Positions 54,600 to 64,000 of a stretch of DNA of 64,000 bases are shown in pieces. This DNA is from Bedellia somnulentella (taxonomy: Eukaryota > Arthropoda > Insecta > Lepidoptera > Bedelliidae), in NCBI GenBank assembly GCA_963576735.1, contig OY755170.1:21994875-22058874 (forward strand). Direction: 5' to 3'. Position 1 is the first letter of the stretch. Each line of letters begins with the position of its first letter. The notes below the pieces were generated by a model. It saw only the letters and a list, made by a program, of their open reading frames with translations. It was not told where the DNA came from and ran no database searches. The translations under genes were made by a program, and so were the position numbers.

Positions 54600-55850
54600 T
54601 TGCAACAAAGCAAGCAAGCTCATTAAGATCATCCACGCGGCTCTAAGAGCAGGCTTGGCACGCGCGGGATGGGCGTCGGGATTGCTCCCATGGCCCAGCT
54701 TCATCACGGGGGGGAACGTCCCCCCCGGTCTTTGGGCACCTCCCCAGGCGATGGAGGGGAGGGGTGGCTATCCCCATTTCTGAGGAATCTTTGCTAAGGA
54801 GGGTGAGGGAGGGTGAGGATACGTGTTACGCACCTCACCCTCGGGACCGATTTAGGGGCGGTGGGCAGTGGAAGGGGCGGTCCTCGGGGTCGCGTGTCTT
54901 GCGACTCCGGGGAGCGCGCGAGTTCCCGAGGCAGCGGTCGCCCGTCGGGCGGTCGTGCGTGTAGCGGAGCGATTCCGCGGAGGTGCTCGTCGCGACAGTT
55001 GTCCGCCCGGTCGAACAAACGACGGGCCAACACCACCACGAATTCCTCCACGGTCTCGACCCGGAGATCACGGTGTATCGTGCTATTACGCAAGTACCGC
55101 CCGGCTTTCACAAATTGGCGGAGCTCCGTGTTCTGGACCCTCTGCAAGCGTAGCTTGTTTTGGGCGGAGAGAAGGCCATACCAGGCCGGCGCCGCGTAGG
55201 TCAGGCGGGAGCGTATATACATTTTGTATATACGCAATTTGGCTCGTAGTGGCAGGCCCGAATCGAGCACCAGCCGCAAGACCGACCGGGCCCGAGGGCT
55301 CTATGGCCGACATGGTCCACCATAGAACCCATACGGAGGTTGCGGTCGATCTTGCAGCCCAGGTACTTGACCGAGGTCGGTCACTCGATGCTCTCGCCGC
55401 CCAACGTAAGCGGCGCGAGCCCGGTCGGCCGTCTCACCCTGGTGATCAGGGTGGTGATCTTCCCGACGTTGACGGCCGTCCTCCACCGACCAAGCCAAGC
55501 CAGCAGAAGGTCCAGGACGCGTTGCATCTTGGCAGCCGCTACCCGGGGCCGACGTGATGAGGCGAAGAAGGCGCTGTCGTCGGCGTAGAGCGCCAGCGTA
55601 ACGTCCTCCTCACCCTCGTGTAGGGTGTTACCCTCGAGGGTTGGGATGTCGTTGGTGTACAGCGCGTACAGCAGTGGAGAGACACAGCTCCCCTGGGGAG
55701 TTCCCGCACGGATCAGTTTCACCTCGGACCGGGCGTCTTCCACCGACACATAGAAGGACCTCCCCTCCCAAAAAGAGGCGATGATCCTCACATATGCCGG
55801 CGGCACCCCCACCCAAGTACAGCTCATATAGCTACCAAAATTTCTCACAG
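54600..55850 (-). mobile_element. GC-rich jockey-type non-LTR retrotransposon fragment
   Basis: A strongly GC-rich island (unlike the AT-rich surroundings) holding the 3' half of a reverse transcriptase ORF and a 3' UTR. It is 5' truncated at about 55836, where composition changes abruptly. The 3' limit near 54540-54600 is approximate. Confidence 0.7.
54794..55848 (-). pseudogene. Jockey-type reverse transcriptase fragment, broken ORF
   Basis: From 55848 the minus strand reads GVPPAYVRIIASFWEGRSFY, AGTPQGSCVSPLLYALYTND, VTLALYADDSAFFASS and LGRWRTAVNVGKITTLI. These include RT motif QGSxxSPLLxxLYxxD and catalytic YADD. A TGA interrupts at about 55381, where W is expected before PSVKYLG-type sequence. 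A frameshift near 55290 leads into RLVLDSGLPLRAKLRIYKMY, RSRLTYAAPAWYG and the C-terminal tail with RRLFDRA. The thumb and C-terminal part are recognisable, but the endonuclease and first RT blocks are lost. Confidence 0.85.
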
Positions 55851-56106
55851 ATAAAAATTTGAAATAATTGTTATTATTATTTTGTGTGTAGTAAAAACCG
55901 TTTTCTTAGCAAAATTGTAAATAGTTAGATTTAAAAAGCACTAATAAAACCCTGAAAAAACGTTCAAAGTGGATATTATTCCACGTTGTTCTTAATTTCC
56001 GGTTGCTACCGTAATCTTTATACCAAGTCATCTAATACACTATTAAGGCAGTCATGGTTGCAATCGGAAAAGTCTGATTTATTTATAAAAACATCAGATT
56101 TTTAAA
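55851..56106. other. Intergenic DNA, no gene recognised
   Basis: AT-rich, nothing recognised. Confidence 0.4.
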
Positions 56107-56346
56107 GCTGTGTAGTATCGGCTTAGAATAGCACTATCCCATTTCTTCCGGTGGGTGTGCGTATGAGGCGACTAACGGTATTGGGGCTTTTAGGGGTTTT
56201 TGGGCGATGCGGTTGGTGACCCATCACCAAAAACCTTTATTTTACGATCTTTTCCCCACGCAACTTCCAAAAGTGGCTGAGGAATTTCTAATTCCCTAGC
56301 TCTGGCTACCCCTTCAAGGGATTTATAGCCGTGAGTATATGTATGT
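56107..56346 (+). repeat. Dispersed repeat family A, near full-length copy
   Basis: AGCTGTGTAGTATCGGCTTA to GCCGTGAGTATATGTATG, close to consensus. It lies just outside the 3.27-kb duplication. Confidence 0.75.
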
Positions 56347-56474
56347 TCAATTCGAGTTGGAGCCAGCATTGGTACCTTATTGTTATAGCCGTAAAAATTT
56401 AAAATCTCGTAAGATTTTTACAACATGTGTATAAAGTGTTCTGTAACTGTATTCTGTGTAAAATAAACCATGAA

Positions 56475-56753
56475 ACCACCAATAAAACTCGGAAAAAATA
56501 TGTCTGCTATATGACAAACTCCATCAAATATTAGGTACATACGTATATAAACTAACGACTATATGAGACCACCAATAAAAACCGGGAAAAATATGTCTGC
56601 TATATGACAACCTCCATCAAATATTAGGTACATACGTACATAAACTAACGACTATATAAAACCACCAATAAAAACCAGAAAAAATATGTCTGCTATATGA
56701 CAAACTCCATCAAATATTAGGTGCATACATACATAAACTCACGAAACTCCCTA
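56475..56753. repeat. 93-bp tandem repeat, three units
   Basis: Units begin ACCACCAATAAAA at 56475, 56568 and 56661, each containing AATATGTCTGCTATATGACA and ATCAAATATTAGGT. The unit set recurs 3,270 bp downstream. Confidence 0.9.
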
Positions 56754-56855
56754 TCACTATCACTATCACGCAAATCCCTACTAGGGGTAGTCAGAACTTC
56801 AGAACAAGAAGTCCCACAGCAACTTTTGGAAGTTGAGTGGGGAAAATATAGTAAA
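56716..56855 (-). repeat. Dispersed repeat family A fragment inside the duplication
   Basis: CATACATACATAAACTCACG, CAAATCCCTACTAGGGGTAG and AACTTTTGGAAGTTGAGTGG, reverse orientation. Repeated at 59986. Confidence 0.6.
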
Positions 56856-57034
56856 AAAAACGTTTTTGAGAGAGGTAAAAAAAATATTTCGATGGCAATC
56901 AATAAGTTACTGGTTCAGAAGTTTGGTAAATTGCAAAAGGTTGCCGAATCGCTTCTGGCTCTGGTTCAGCTTTGGTAATGGGTCTCTCATCGCCAAAAAA
57001 TTACTAAAAAAGCCTCATACATAAAAAGCTTCAA

Positions 57035-57178
57035 TGAAAAAACTGTCACATGACAAAGTACAATTTAGCCATGTGGGTTTCCTCACGATGTTTACCCTCA
57101 CCGTTAACAACCATGATAAATTAACCACACATATGACTTTAGACAAGAGAAATTGGTGTAGGCCTGAACCTGTGTGAA
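57035..57178 (-). repeat. SINE family B fragment inside the duplication
   Basis: CATGACAAAGTACAATTTAG, CATGTGGGTTTCCTCACGAT and AACCATGATAAATTAACCAC, reverse orientation. Repeated at 60305. Confidence 0.65.
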
Positions 57179-57383
57179 GTTGGCAGCCAAAACTGGCAGC
57201 CATTATAATACGACCAAATTAAGAAGTAAAATACTTTTTGGTTCCATTTACCAGAATAACATGTAAATCTAAAGTTTTCACTAATTATTATGTTATATGT
57301 ATCGATACTCATCCGGACATACATCCATATTCATCTGTAGACAGTGCCAAAGCCTGCAGATAAAATGAAATTAAGCATGGGAG

Positions 57384-59641
57384 CCGCTCCAGAAAAATCC
57401 TCACCTCTCCTAAACCAAGACCCGTAACACTTTGTGGTTACATTCATTGTAAAGCTTATTACATAAGCTATCAAATGATGGTATAACAATATCCCGCTTT
57501 GCCGTCAGAGTAAAGAATATTCGACGGAGAAGATGACAGCGTATACAACTGTAAGAAACATGGCGGCCGCTCCAGAAAAATCCTCACTTCTCCTAAACCA
57601 AGACCCGTAACACTTTGTGGTTACATTCATTGTAAAACTTATTACATAAGCTATCAAATGATGGTATAACAATATCCCGTTTTGGCGTCAGAGTAAAGAA
57701 TATTCGACGGAGAAGATGACAGCGTATACTACTGTAAGAAACATGGCGGCCGCTCCAGAAAAATCCTCACTTCTCCTAAACCAAGACCCGTAACACTTTG
57801 TGGTTACATTCATTGTAAAGCTTATTACATAAGCTATCAAATGATGGTATAACAGTATCCCGCTTTGCCGTCAGAGTAAAGAATATTCGACGGAGAAGAT
57901 GACAGCGTATACAACTGTAAGAAATATGGCGGCCGCTCCAGAAAAATACTCACTTCTCCTAAACCAAGACCCGTAACACTTTGTGTATACATCCGTTATT
58001 AAGTTTATTACGCAAGGTATCAAATGATGGTAAAACAGTATCCCGCTTTGCCGTCAGAGTAATGAATATTCGACGGAGAAGATGACAGCGTATACAAGTA
58101 TAAGAAATATAGCGGCCGCTCCAGAAAAATCATCACCTCTCCTAAACCAAGACACGTAACACTTTTTGATTACATTCATTGTAAAGCTTATTACATAAGC
58201 TATCAAATGATGGTATATCAGTATCCCGTTTTGCCGTCAGAGTAAGGAATATTCGACGGAGAAGATGACAGCGTATACAACTGTAAGAAATATGGCGGCC
58301 GCTCCAGAAAAATCCTCACCTCTCCTAAAAAAAGACCCGTAACACTTTGTAAATACATCCGTTGTTAAGTTTATTACATAAGTGCTATCGAATGATGGTA
58401 TAACAGTATCCCGCTTTGCCGTCAGAGTAAGGAATATTCGACGGAGAAGATGACAGCGTATACAACTGTAAGAAATATGGCGGCCGCTCCAGAAAAATCG
58501 TCACTTCTCCTAAACCAAGATCCGTTACACTTTGTGGTTAAATTCATTGTAAAGCCTATTACATAAGGTATCAAATGATGGTAAAACAGTATCCCGCTTT
58601 GCCGTCAGAGTAAAGAATATTCGACGGAGAAGATGACAGCGTATACAAGTAAAAGAAATATAGCGGCCGCTCCAGAAAAATCCTCACCTCTCCTAAAAAA
58701 AGACCCGTAACACTTTGTAAATACATCCGTTATAAAGCTTATTACATAAGCTATAAAATGATGGTATAACAGTATCCCGCTTTGCCGTCAAAGTAAGGAA
58801 TATTCGACGGAGAAAATGACAGCGTATACAACTGTAAGAAATATGGCGGCCGCTCCAGAAAAATCCTCACCTCTCCTAAAAAAAGACCCGTAACACTTTG
58901 TAAATACATCCGTTATAAAGCTTATTACATAAGCTATCAAATGATGGTATAACATTATCCCGCTTTGCCGTCAGAGTAGAGAATATTCGACGGAGAAGAT
59001 GACAGCGTATACAAGTATAAGAAATATAGCGGCCGCTCCAGAAAAATCGTCACTTCTCCTAAACCAAGACCCGTAACACTTTTTGATTACATTCATTGTA
59101 AAGCTTATTACATAAGCTATCAAATGATGGTATAACAGTATCCCGTTTTGCCGTCAGAGTAAGGAATATTCGACGGAGAAGATGACAGCGTATACAACTG
59201 TAAGAAATATGGCGGCCGCTCCAGAAAAATCCTCACCTCTCCTAAAAAAAGACCCGTAACACTTTGTAAATACATCCGTTGTAAAGTTTATTACATAAGC
59301 TATCAAATGATGGTATAACAGTATCCCGCTTTGCCGTCAGAGTAAGGAATATTCGACGGAGAAGATGACAGCGTATACAACTGTAAGAAATATGGCGGCC
59401 GCTCCAGAAAAATCGTCACCTCTCCTAAACCAAGATCCGTTACACTTTGTGGTTAAATTCATTGTAAAGCCTATTACATAAGGTATCAAATGATGGTAAA
59501 ATAGTATCCCGCTTTGCCGTCAGAGTAAAGAATATTTGACGGAGAAGATGACAGCGTATACAAGTATAAGAAATATAGCGGCCGCTCCAGAAAAATCGTC
59601 ACCTCTCCTAAACCAAGACCCGTAACACTTTGTGATTACAT
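57384..59641. repeat. 183-bp satellite array 1, about 12 monomers
   Basis: Monomers repeat every 183 bp (GCGGCCGC at 57563, 57746, 57929 and 58112). Conserved blocks are GCGGCCGCTCCAGAAAAAT, ATCCCGCTTTGCCGTCAGAG, ATATTCGACGGAGAAGATG and GACAGCGTATACAA. Three variant classes differ around GGTTACATTCATTG, AAATACATCCGTTG and GGTTAAATTCATTG. No coding potential. The array ends mid-monomer at the junction with copy 2. Confidence 0.95.
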
Positions 59642-59744
59642 TGTTATTATTGTTATAGCCGTAAAAATTTAAAATCTCGTAAGATTTTTACAACATGTGT
59701 ATAAAGTGTTCTGTAACTGTATTCTGTGTAAAATAAACCATGAA

Positions 59745-60023
59745 ACCACCAATAAAACTCGGAAAAAATATGTCTGCTATATGACAAACTCCATCAAATA
59801 TTAGGTACATACGTATATAAACTAACGACTATATGAGACCACCAATAAAAACCGGGAAAAATATGTCTGCTATATGACAACCTCCATCAAATATTAGGTA
59901 CATACGTACATAAACTAACGACTATATAAAACCACCAATAAAAACCAGAAAAAATATGTCTGCTATATGACAAACTCCATCAAATATTAGGTGCATACAT
60001 ACATAAACTCACGAAACTCCCTA
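59745..60023. repeat. 93-bp tandem repeat, three units, second copy
   Basis: Units at 59745, 59838 and 59931, identical to those at 56475. Confidence 0.9.
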
Positions 60024-60125
60024 TCACTATCACTATCACGCAAATCCCTACTAGGGGTAGTCAGAACTTCAGAACAAGAAGTCCCACAGCAACTTTTGGA
60101 AGTTGAGTGGGGAAAATATAGTAAA
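59986..60125 (-). repeat. Dispersed repeat family A fragment, second copy
   Basis: Same as 56716-56855, duplicated with the block. Confidence 0.6.
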
Positions 60126-60304
60126 AAAAACGTTTTTGAGAGAGGTAAAAAAAATATTTCGATGGCAATCAATAAGTTACTGGTTCAGAAGTTTGGTAAA
60201 TTGCAAAAGGTTGCCGAATCGCTTCTGGCTCTGGTTCAGCTTTGGTAATGGGTCTCTCATCGCCAAAAAATTACTAAAAAAGCCTCATACATAAAAAGCT
60301 TCAA

Positions 60305-60448
60305 TGAAAAAACTGTCACATGACAAAGTACAATTTAGCCATGTGGGTTTCCTCACGATGTTTACCCTCACCGTTAACAACCATGATAAATTAACCACAC
60401 ATATGACTTTAGACAAGAGAAATTGGTGTAGGCCTGAACCTGTGTGAA
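60305..60448 (-). repeat. SINE family B fragment, second copy
   Basis: Same as 57035-57178, duplicated with the block. Confidence 0.65.
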
Positions 60449-60653
60449 GTTGGCAGCCAAAACTGGCAGCCATTATAATACGACCAAATTAAGAAGTAAA
60501 ATACTTTTTGGTTCCATTTACCAGAATAACATGTAAATCTAAAGTTTTCACTAATTATTATGTTATATGTATCGATACTCATCCGGACATACATCCATAT
60601 TCATCTGTAGACAGTGCCAAAGCCTGCAGATAAAATGAAATTAAGCATGGGAG

Positions 60654-63600
60654 CCGCTCCAGAAAAATCCTCACCTCTCCTAAACCAAGACCCGTAACAC
60701 TTTGTGGTTACATTCATTGTAAAGCTTATTACATAAGCTATCAAATGATGGTATAACAATATCCCGCTTTGCCGTCAGAGTAAAGAATATTCGACGGAGA
60801 AGATGACAGCGTATACAACTGTAAGAAACATGGCGGCCGCTCCAGAAAAATCCTCACTTCTCCTAAACCAAGACCCGTAACACTTTGTGGTTACATTCAT
60901 TGTAAAGCTTATTACATAAGCTATCAAATGATGGTATAACAATATCCCGTTTTGGCGTCAGAGTAAAGAATATTCGACGGAGAAGATGACAGCGTATACT
61001 ACTGTAAGAAACATGGCGGCCGCTCCAGAAAAATCCTCACTTCTCCTAAACCAAGACCCGTAACACTTTGTGGTTACATTCATTGTAAAGCTTATTACAT
61101 AAGCTATCAAATGATGGTATAACAGTATCCCGCTTTGCCGTCAGAGTAAAGAATATTCGACGGAGAAGATGACAGCGTATACAACTGTAAGAAATATGGC
61201 GGCCGCTCCAGAAAAATACTCACTTCTCCTAAACCAAGACCCGTAACACTTTGTGTATACATCCGTTATTAAGTTTATTACGCAAGGTATCAAATGATGG
61301 TAAAACAGTATCCCGCTTTGCCGTCAGAGTAAAGAATATTCGACGGAGAAGATGACAGCGTATACAAGTATAAGAAATATAGCGGCCGCTCCAGAAAAAT
61401 CATCACCTCTCCTAAACCAAGACACGTAACACTTTTTGATTACATTCATTGTAAAGCTTATTACATAAGCTATCAAATGATGGTATATCAGTATCCCGTT
61501 TAGCCGTCAGAGTAAGGAATATTCGACGGAGAAGATGACAGCGTATACAACTGTAAGAAATATGGCGGCCGCTCCAGAAAAATCCTCACCTCTCCTAAAA
61601 AAAGACCCGTAACACTTTGTAAATACATCCGTTGTTAAGTTTATTACATAAGTGCTATCAAATGATGGTATAACAGTATCCCGCTTTGCCGTCAGAGTAA
61701 GGAATATTCGACGGAGAAGATGACAGCGTATACAACTGTAAGAAATATGGCGGCCGCTCCAGAAAAATCGTCACTTCTCCTAAACCAAGATCCGTTACAC
61801 TTTGTGGTTAAATTCATTGTAAAGCCAATTACATAAGGTATCAAATGATGGTCAAACAGTATCCCGCTTTGCCGTCAGAGTAAAGAATATTCGACGGAGA
61901 AGATGACAGCGTATACAAGTAAAAGAAATATAGCGGCCGCTCCAGAAAAATCGTCACTTCTCCTAAACCAAAACCCGTAACACTTTGTGGTTACATTCAT
62001 TGTAAAGCTTATTACATAAGCTATCAAATGATGGTATAACAGTATCCCGCTTTGCCGTCAGAGTAAGGAATATTAGACGGAGAAAATGACAGCGTATACA
62101 ACTGTAAGAAATATGGCGGCCGCTCCAGAAAAATACTCACTTCTCCTAAACCAAGACCCGTAACACTTTGTGGTTACATTCATTGTAAAGCTTATTACAT
62201 AAACCATCAAATGATGGTATAACAGTATCCCGCTTTGCCGTCAGAGTAAGGATTATTCGACGGAGAAGATGACAGCGTATACAACTGTAAGAAATATGGC
62301 GGCCGCTCCAGAAAAATCGTCACTTCTCCTAAACCAAAACCCGTAACACTTTGTGGTTACATTCATTGTAAAGCTTATTACATAAGCTATCAAATGATGG
62401 TATAACAGTATCCCGCTTTGCCGTCAGAGTAAGGAATATTAGACGGAGAAAATGACAGCGTATACAACTGTAAGAAATATGGCGGCCGCTCCAGAAAAAT
62501 CCTCACCTCTCCTAAAAAAAGACCCGTAACACTTTGTAAATACATCCGTTATAAAGCTTATTACATAAGCTATCAAATGATGGTATAACATTATCCCGCT
62601 TTGCCGTCAGAGTAGAGAATATTCGACGGAGAAGATGACAGCGTATACAAGTATAAGAAATATAGCGGCCGCTCCAGAAAAATCGTCACTTCTCCTAAAC
62701 CAAGACCCGTAACACTTTTTGATTACATTCATTGTAAAGCTTATTACATAAGCTATCAAATGATGGTATAACAGTATCCCGTTTTGCCGTCAGAGTAAGG
62801 AATATTCGACGGAGAAGATGACAGCGTATACAACTGTAAGAAATATGGCGGCCGCTCCAGAAAAATCCTCACCTCTCCTAAAAAAAGACCCGTAACACTT
62901 TGTAAATACATCCGTTGTAAAGTTTATTACATAAGCTATCAAATAATGGTATAAAAGTATCCCGCTTTGCCGTCAGAGTAAGGAATATTCGACGGAGAAG
63001 ATGACAGCGTATACAACTGTAAGAAATATGGCGGCCGCTCCAGAAAAATCGTCACCTCTCCTAAACCAAGATCCGTTACACTTTGTGGTTAAATTCATTG
63101 TAAAGCCTATTACATAAGGTATCAAATGATGTTAAAACAGTATCCCGCTTTGCCGTCAGAGTAGAGAATATTCGACGGAGAAGATCACAGCGTATACAAG
63201 TATAAGAAATATAGCGGCCGCTCCAGAAAAATCGTCACTTCTCCTAAACCAAGACCCGTAACACTTTTTGATTACATTCATTGTAAAGCTTATTACATAA
63301 GCTATCAAAAAATGGTATAAAAATATCCCGCTTTGCCGTCAGAGTAAGGAATATTCGACGGAGAAGATGACAGCGTATACAACTGTAAGAAAAATGGCGG
63401 CCGCTCCAGAAAAATCGTCACTTCTCCTAAACCAAGATCCGTTACACTTTGTGGTTAAATTCATTGTAAAGCCTATTACATAAGGTATCAAATGATGGTA
63501 AAACAGTATCCCGCTTTGCCGTCAGAGTAAAGAATATTCGACGGAGAAGATGACAGCGTATACAAGTAAAAGAAATATAGCGGCCGCTCCAGAAAAATCG

Positions 63601-64000
63601 TCACTTCTCCTAAACCAAAACCCGTAACACTTTGTGGTTACATTCATTGTAAAGCTTATTACATAAGCTATCAAATGATGGTATAACAGTATCCCGCTTT
63701 GCCGTCAGAGTAAGGAATATTCGACGGAGAAAATGACAGCGTATACAACTGTAAGAAATATGGCGGCCGCTCCAGAAAAATCCTCACCTCTCCTAAAAAA
63801 AGACCCGTAACACTTTGTAAATACATCCGTTATAAAGTTTATTACATAAGCTATCAAAAAATGGTATAAAACAATCCCGCTTTGCCGTCAGAGTAAGGAA
63901 TATTCGACGGAGAAGATGACAGCGTATACAACTGTAAGAAATATGGCGGCCGCTCCAGAAAAATCGTCACCTCTCCTAAACCAAGATCCGTTACACTTTG
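60654..64000. repeat. 183-bp satellite array 2, at least 18 monomers, open at the window edge
   Basis: Same monomer as array 1. The first seven units follow the same variant order as array 1; then extra units of the GGTTACATTCATTG class appear (about 61940-62480), followed by a mixed order. The window ends inside a monomer. Confidence 0.95.

Larger units (their letters stand above)
56377..59646. repeat. 3,270-bp tandem segmental duplication, copy 1
   Basis: Consists of about 1.0 kb of non-satellite sequence (56377-57383) and an array of about 12 satellite monomers (57384-59646). The next copy begins at 59647 with the same TTATTGTTATAGCCG. In the 1.0-kb part I saw no difference between copies. 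Confidence 0.9.
59647..62920. repeat. 3,270-bp segmental duplication, copy 2 (end not defined)
   Basis: Repeats copy 1 base for base through the 1.0-kb non-satellite part and about the first seven satellite monomers, apart from single changes (for example AATGAAT in copy 1 against AAAGAAT near 61331). From about 61940 the monomer order differs from copy 1, so an exact end cannot be given. Confidence 0.8.

Noticed and set aside
54813..55588. Plus-strand Arg/Gly-rich ORFs of up to 229 codons
   Set aside because: Shadows on the opposite strand of the GC-rich jockey RT fragment; high GC content suppresses stops.
56717..57324. ORFs of 60-85 codons repeated exactly at 59987-60594
   Set aside because: Identical only because the DNA block is duplicated; they run through family A and B repeat fragments and have no coding features.
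1..64000. CRISPR arrays, rRNA genes, operons, prophage
   Set aside because: The tandem repeats here are satellite and microsatellite DNA, and splice structure and repeats show a eukaryotic nuclear genome.

Overview
This window is nuclear DNA of an insect, most likely a moth or butterfly. The evidence is AT-rich sequence, short exons with GT-AG introns, many tRNA-headed SINE-like repeats, Helitron termini of the kind common in Lepidoptera (5' TCxATACTAATATTATAAA, 3' CTAG), CR1/jockey/RTE-type non-LTR retroelements, and an ORF1 fragment with the FP25-like C-terminal domain typical of lepidopteran retroelements. There are no operons, prokaryotic signals or CRISPR arrays. All gene models were read by eye from splice sites and motifs; no alignment or expression data were available.

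Three host loci can be supported. (1) 11682-13484 (+): a two-exon gene for a secreted protein of about 303 residues, extremely rich in Trp and Lys, with a signal peptide split by the intron and a furin-type RDKR site. (2) 34784-37909 (+): a complete three-exon macrophage migration inhibitory factor (MIF) homologue of 118 residues. (3) About 40.1-51.0 kb (-): a PDE10-type cyclic nucleotide phosphodiesterase locus. Its seven N-terminal and GAF-A/GAF-B exons (45.9-51.0 kb) are open, with matching splice phases. The exons that should encode the catalytic HD domain (40.6-45.9 kb) are recognisable but carry in-frame stops, frameshifts and deletions. Either the locus is a decaying pseudogene or only the GAF half is still expressed.

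The rest is mainly mobile DNA. A nearly complete CR1/jockey-type retrotransposon lies at 23.53-27.77 kb, with an intact 946-aa endonuclease-RT ORF in which one conserved endonuclease residue appears changed. A degenerate Helitron with both ends sits at 29.09-31.51 kb and carries a helicase remnant. A GC-rich jockey-type RT fragment lies at 54.6-55.85 kb. RTE-type fragments are at 6.15 and 10.8 kb. A dispersed repeat of about 240 bp (here family A) is present about 20 times, several copies with clear target-site duplications and some nested. A second SINE family (family B) has a tRNA-like head, and a third family (C) is a retroelement 3' end. A tRNA-like gene inside a perfect 49-bp inverted repeat is at 32.05-32.25 kb.

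From 57.4 kb to the right edge the window is dominated by a 183-bp satellite, each monomer carrying GCGGCCGC. A 3,270-bp block (1.0 kb of non-satellite DNA plus 12 satellite monomers) is directly repeated at 56,377 and 59,647. The second array runs off the window.
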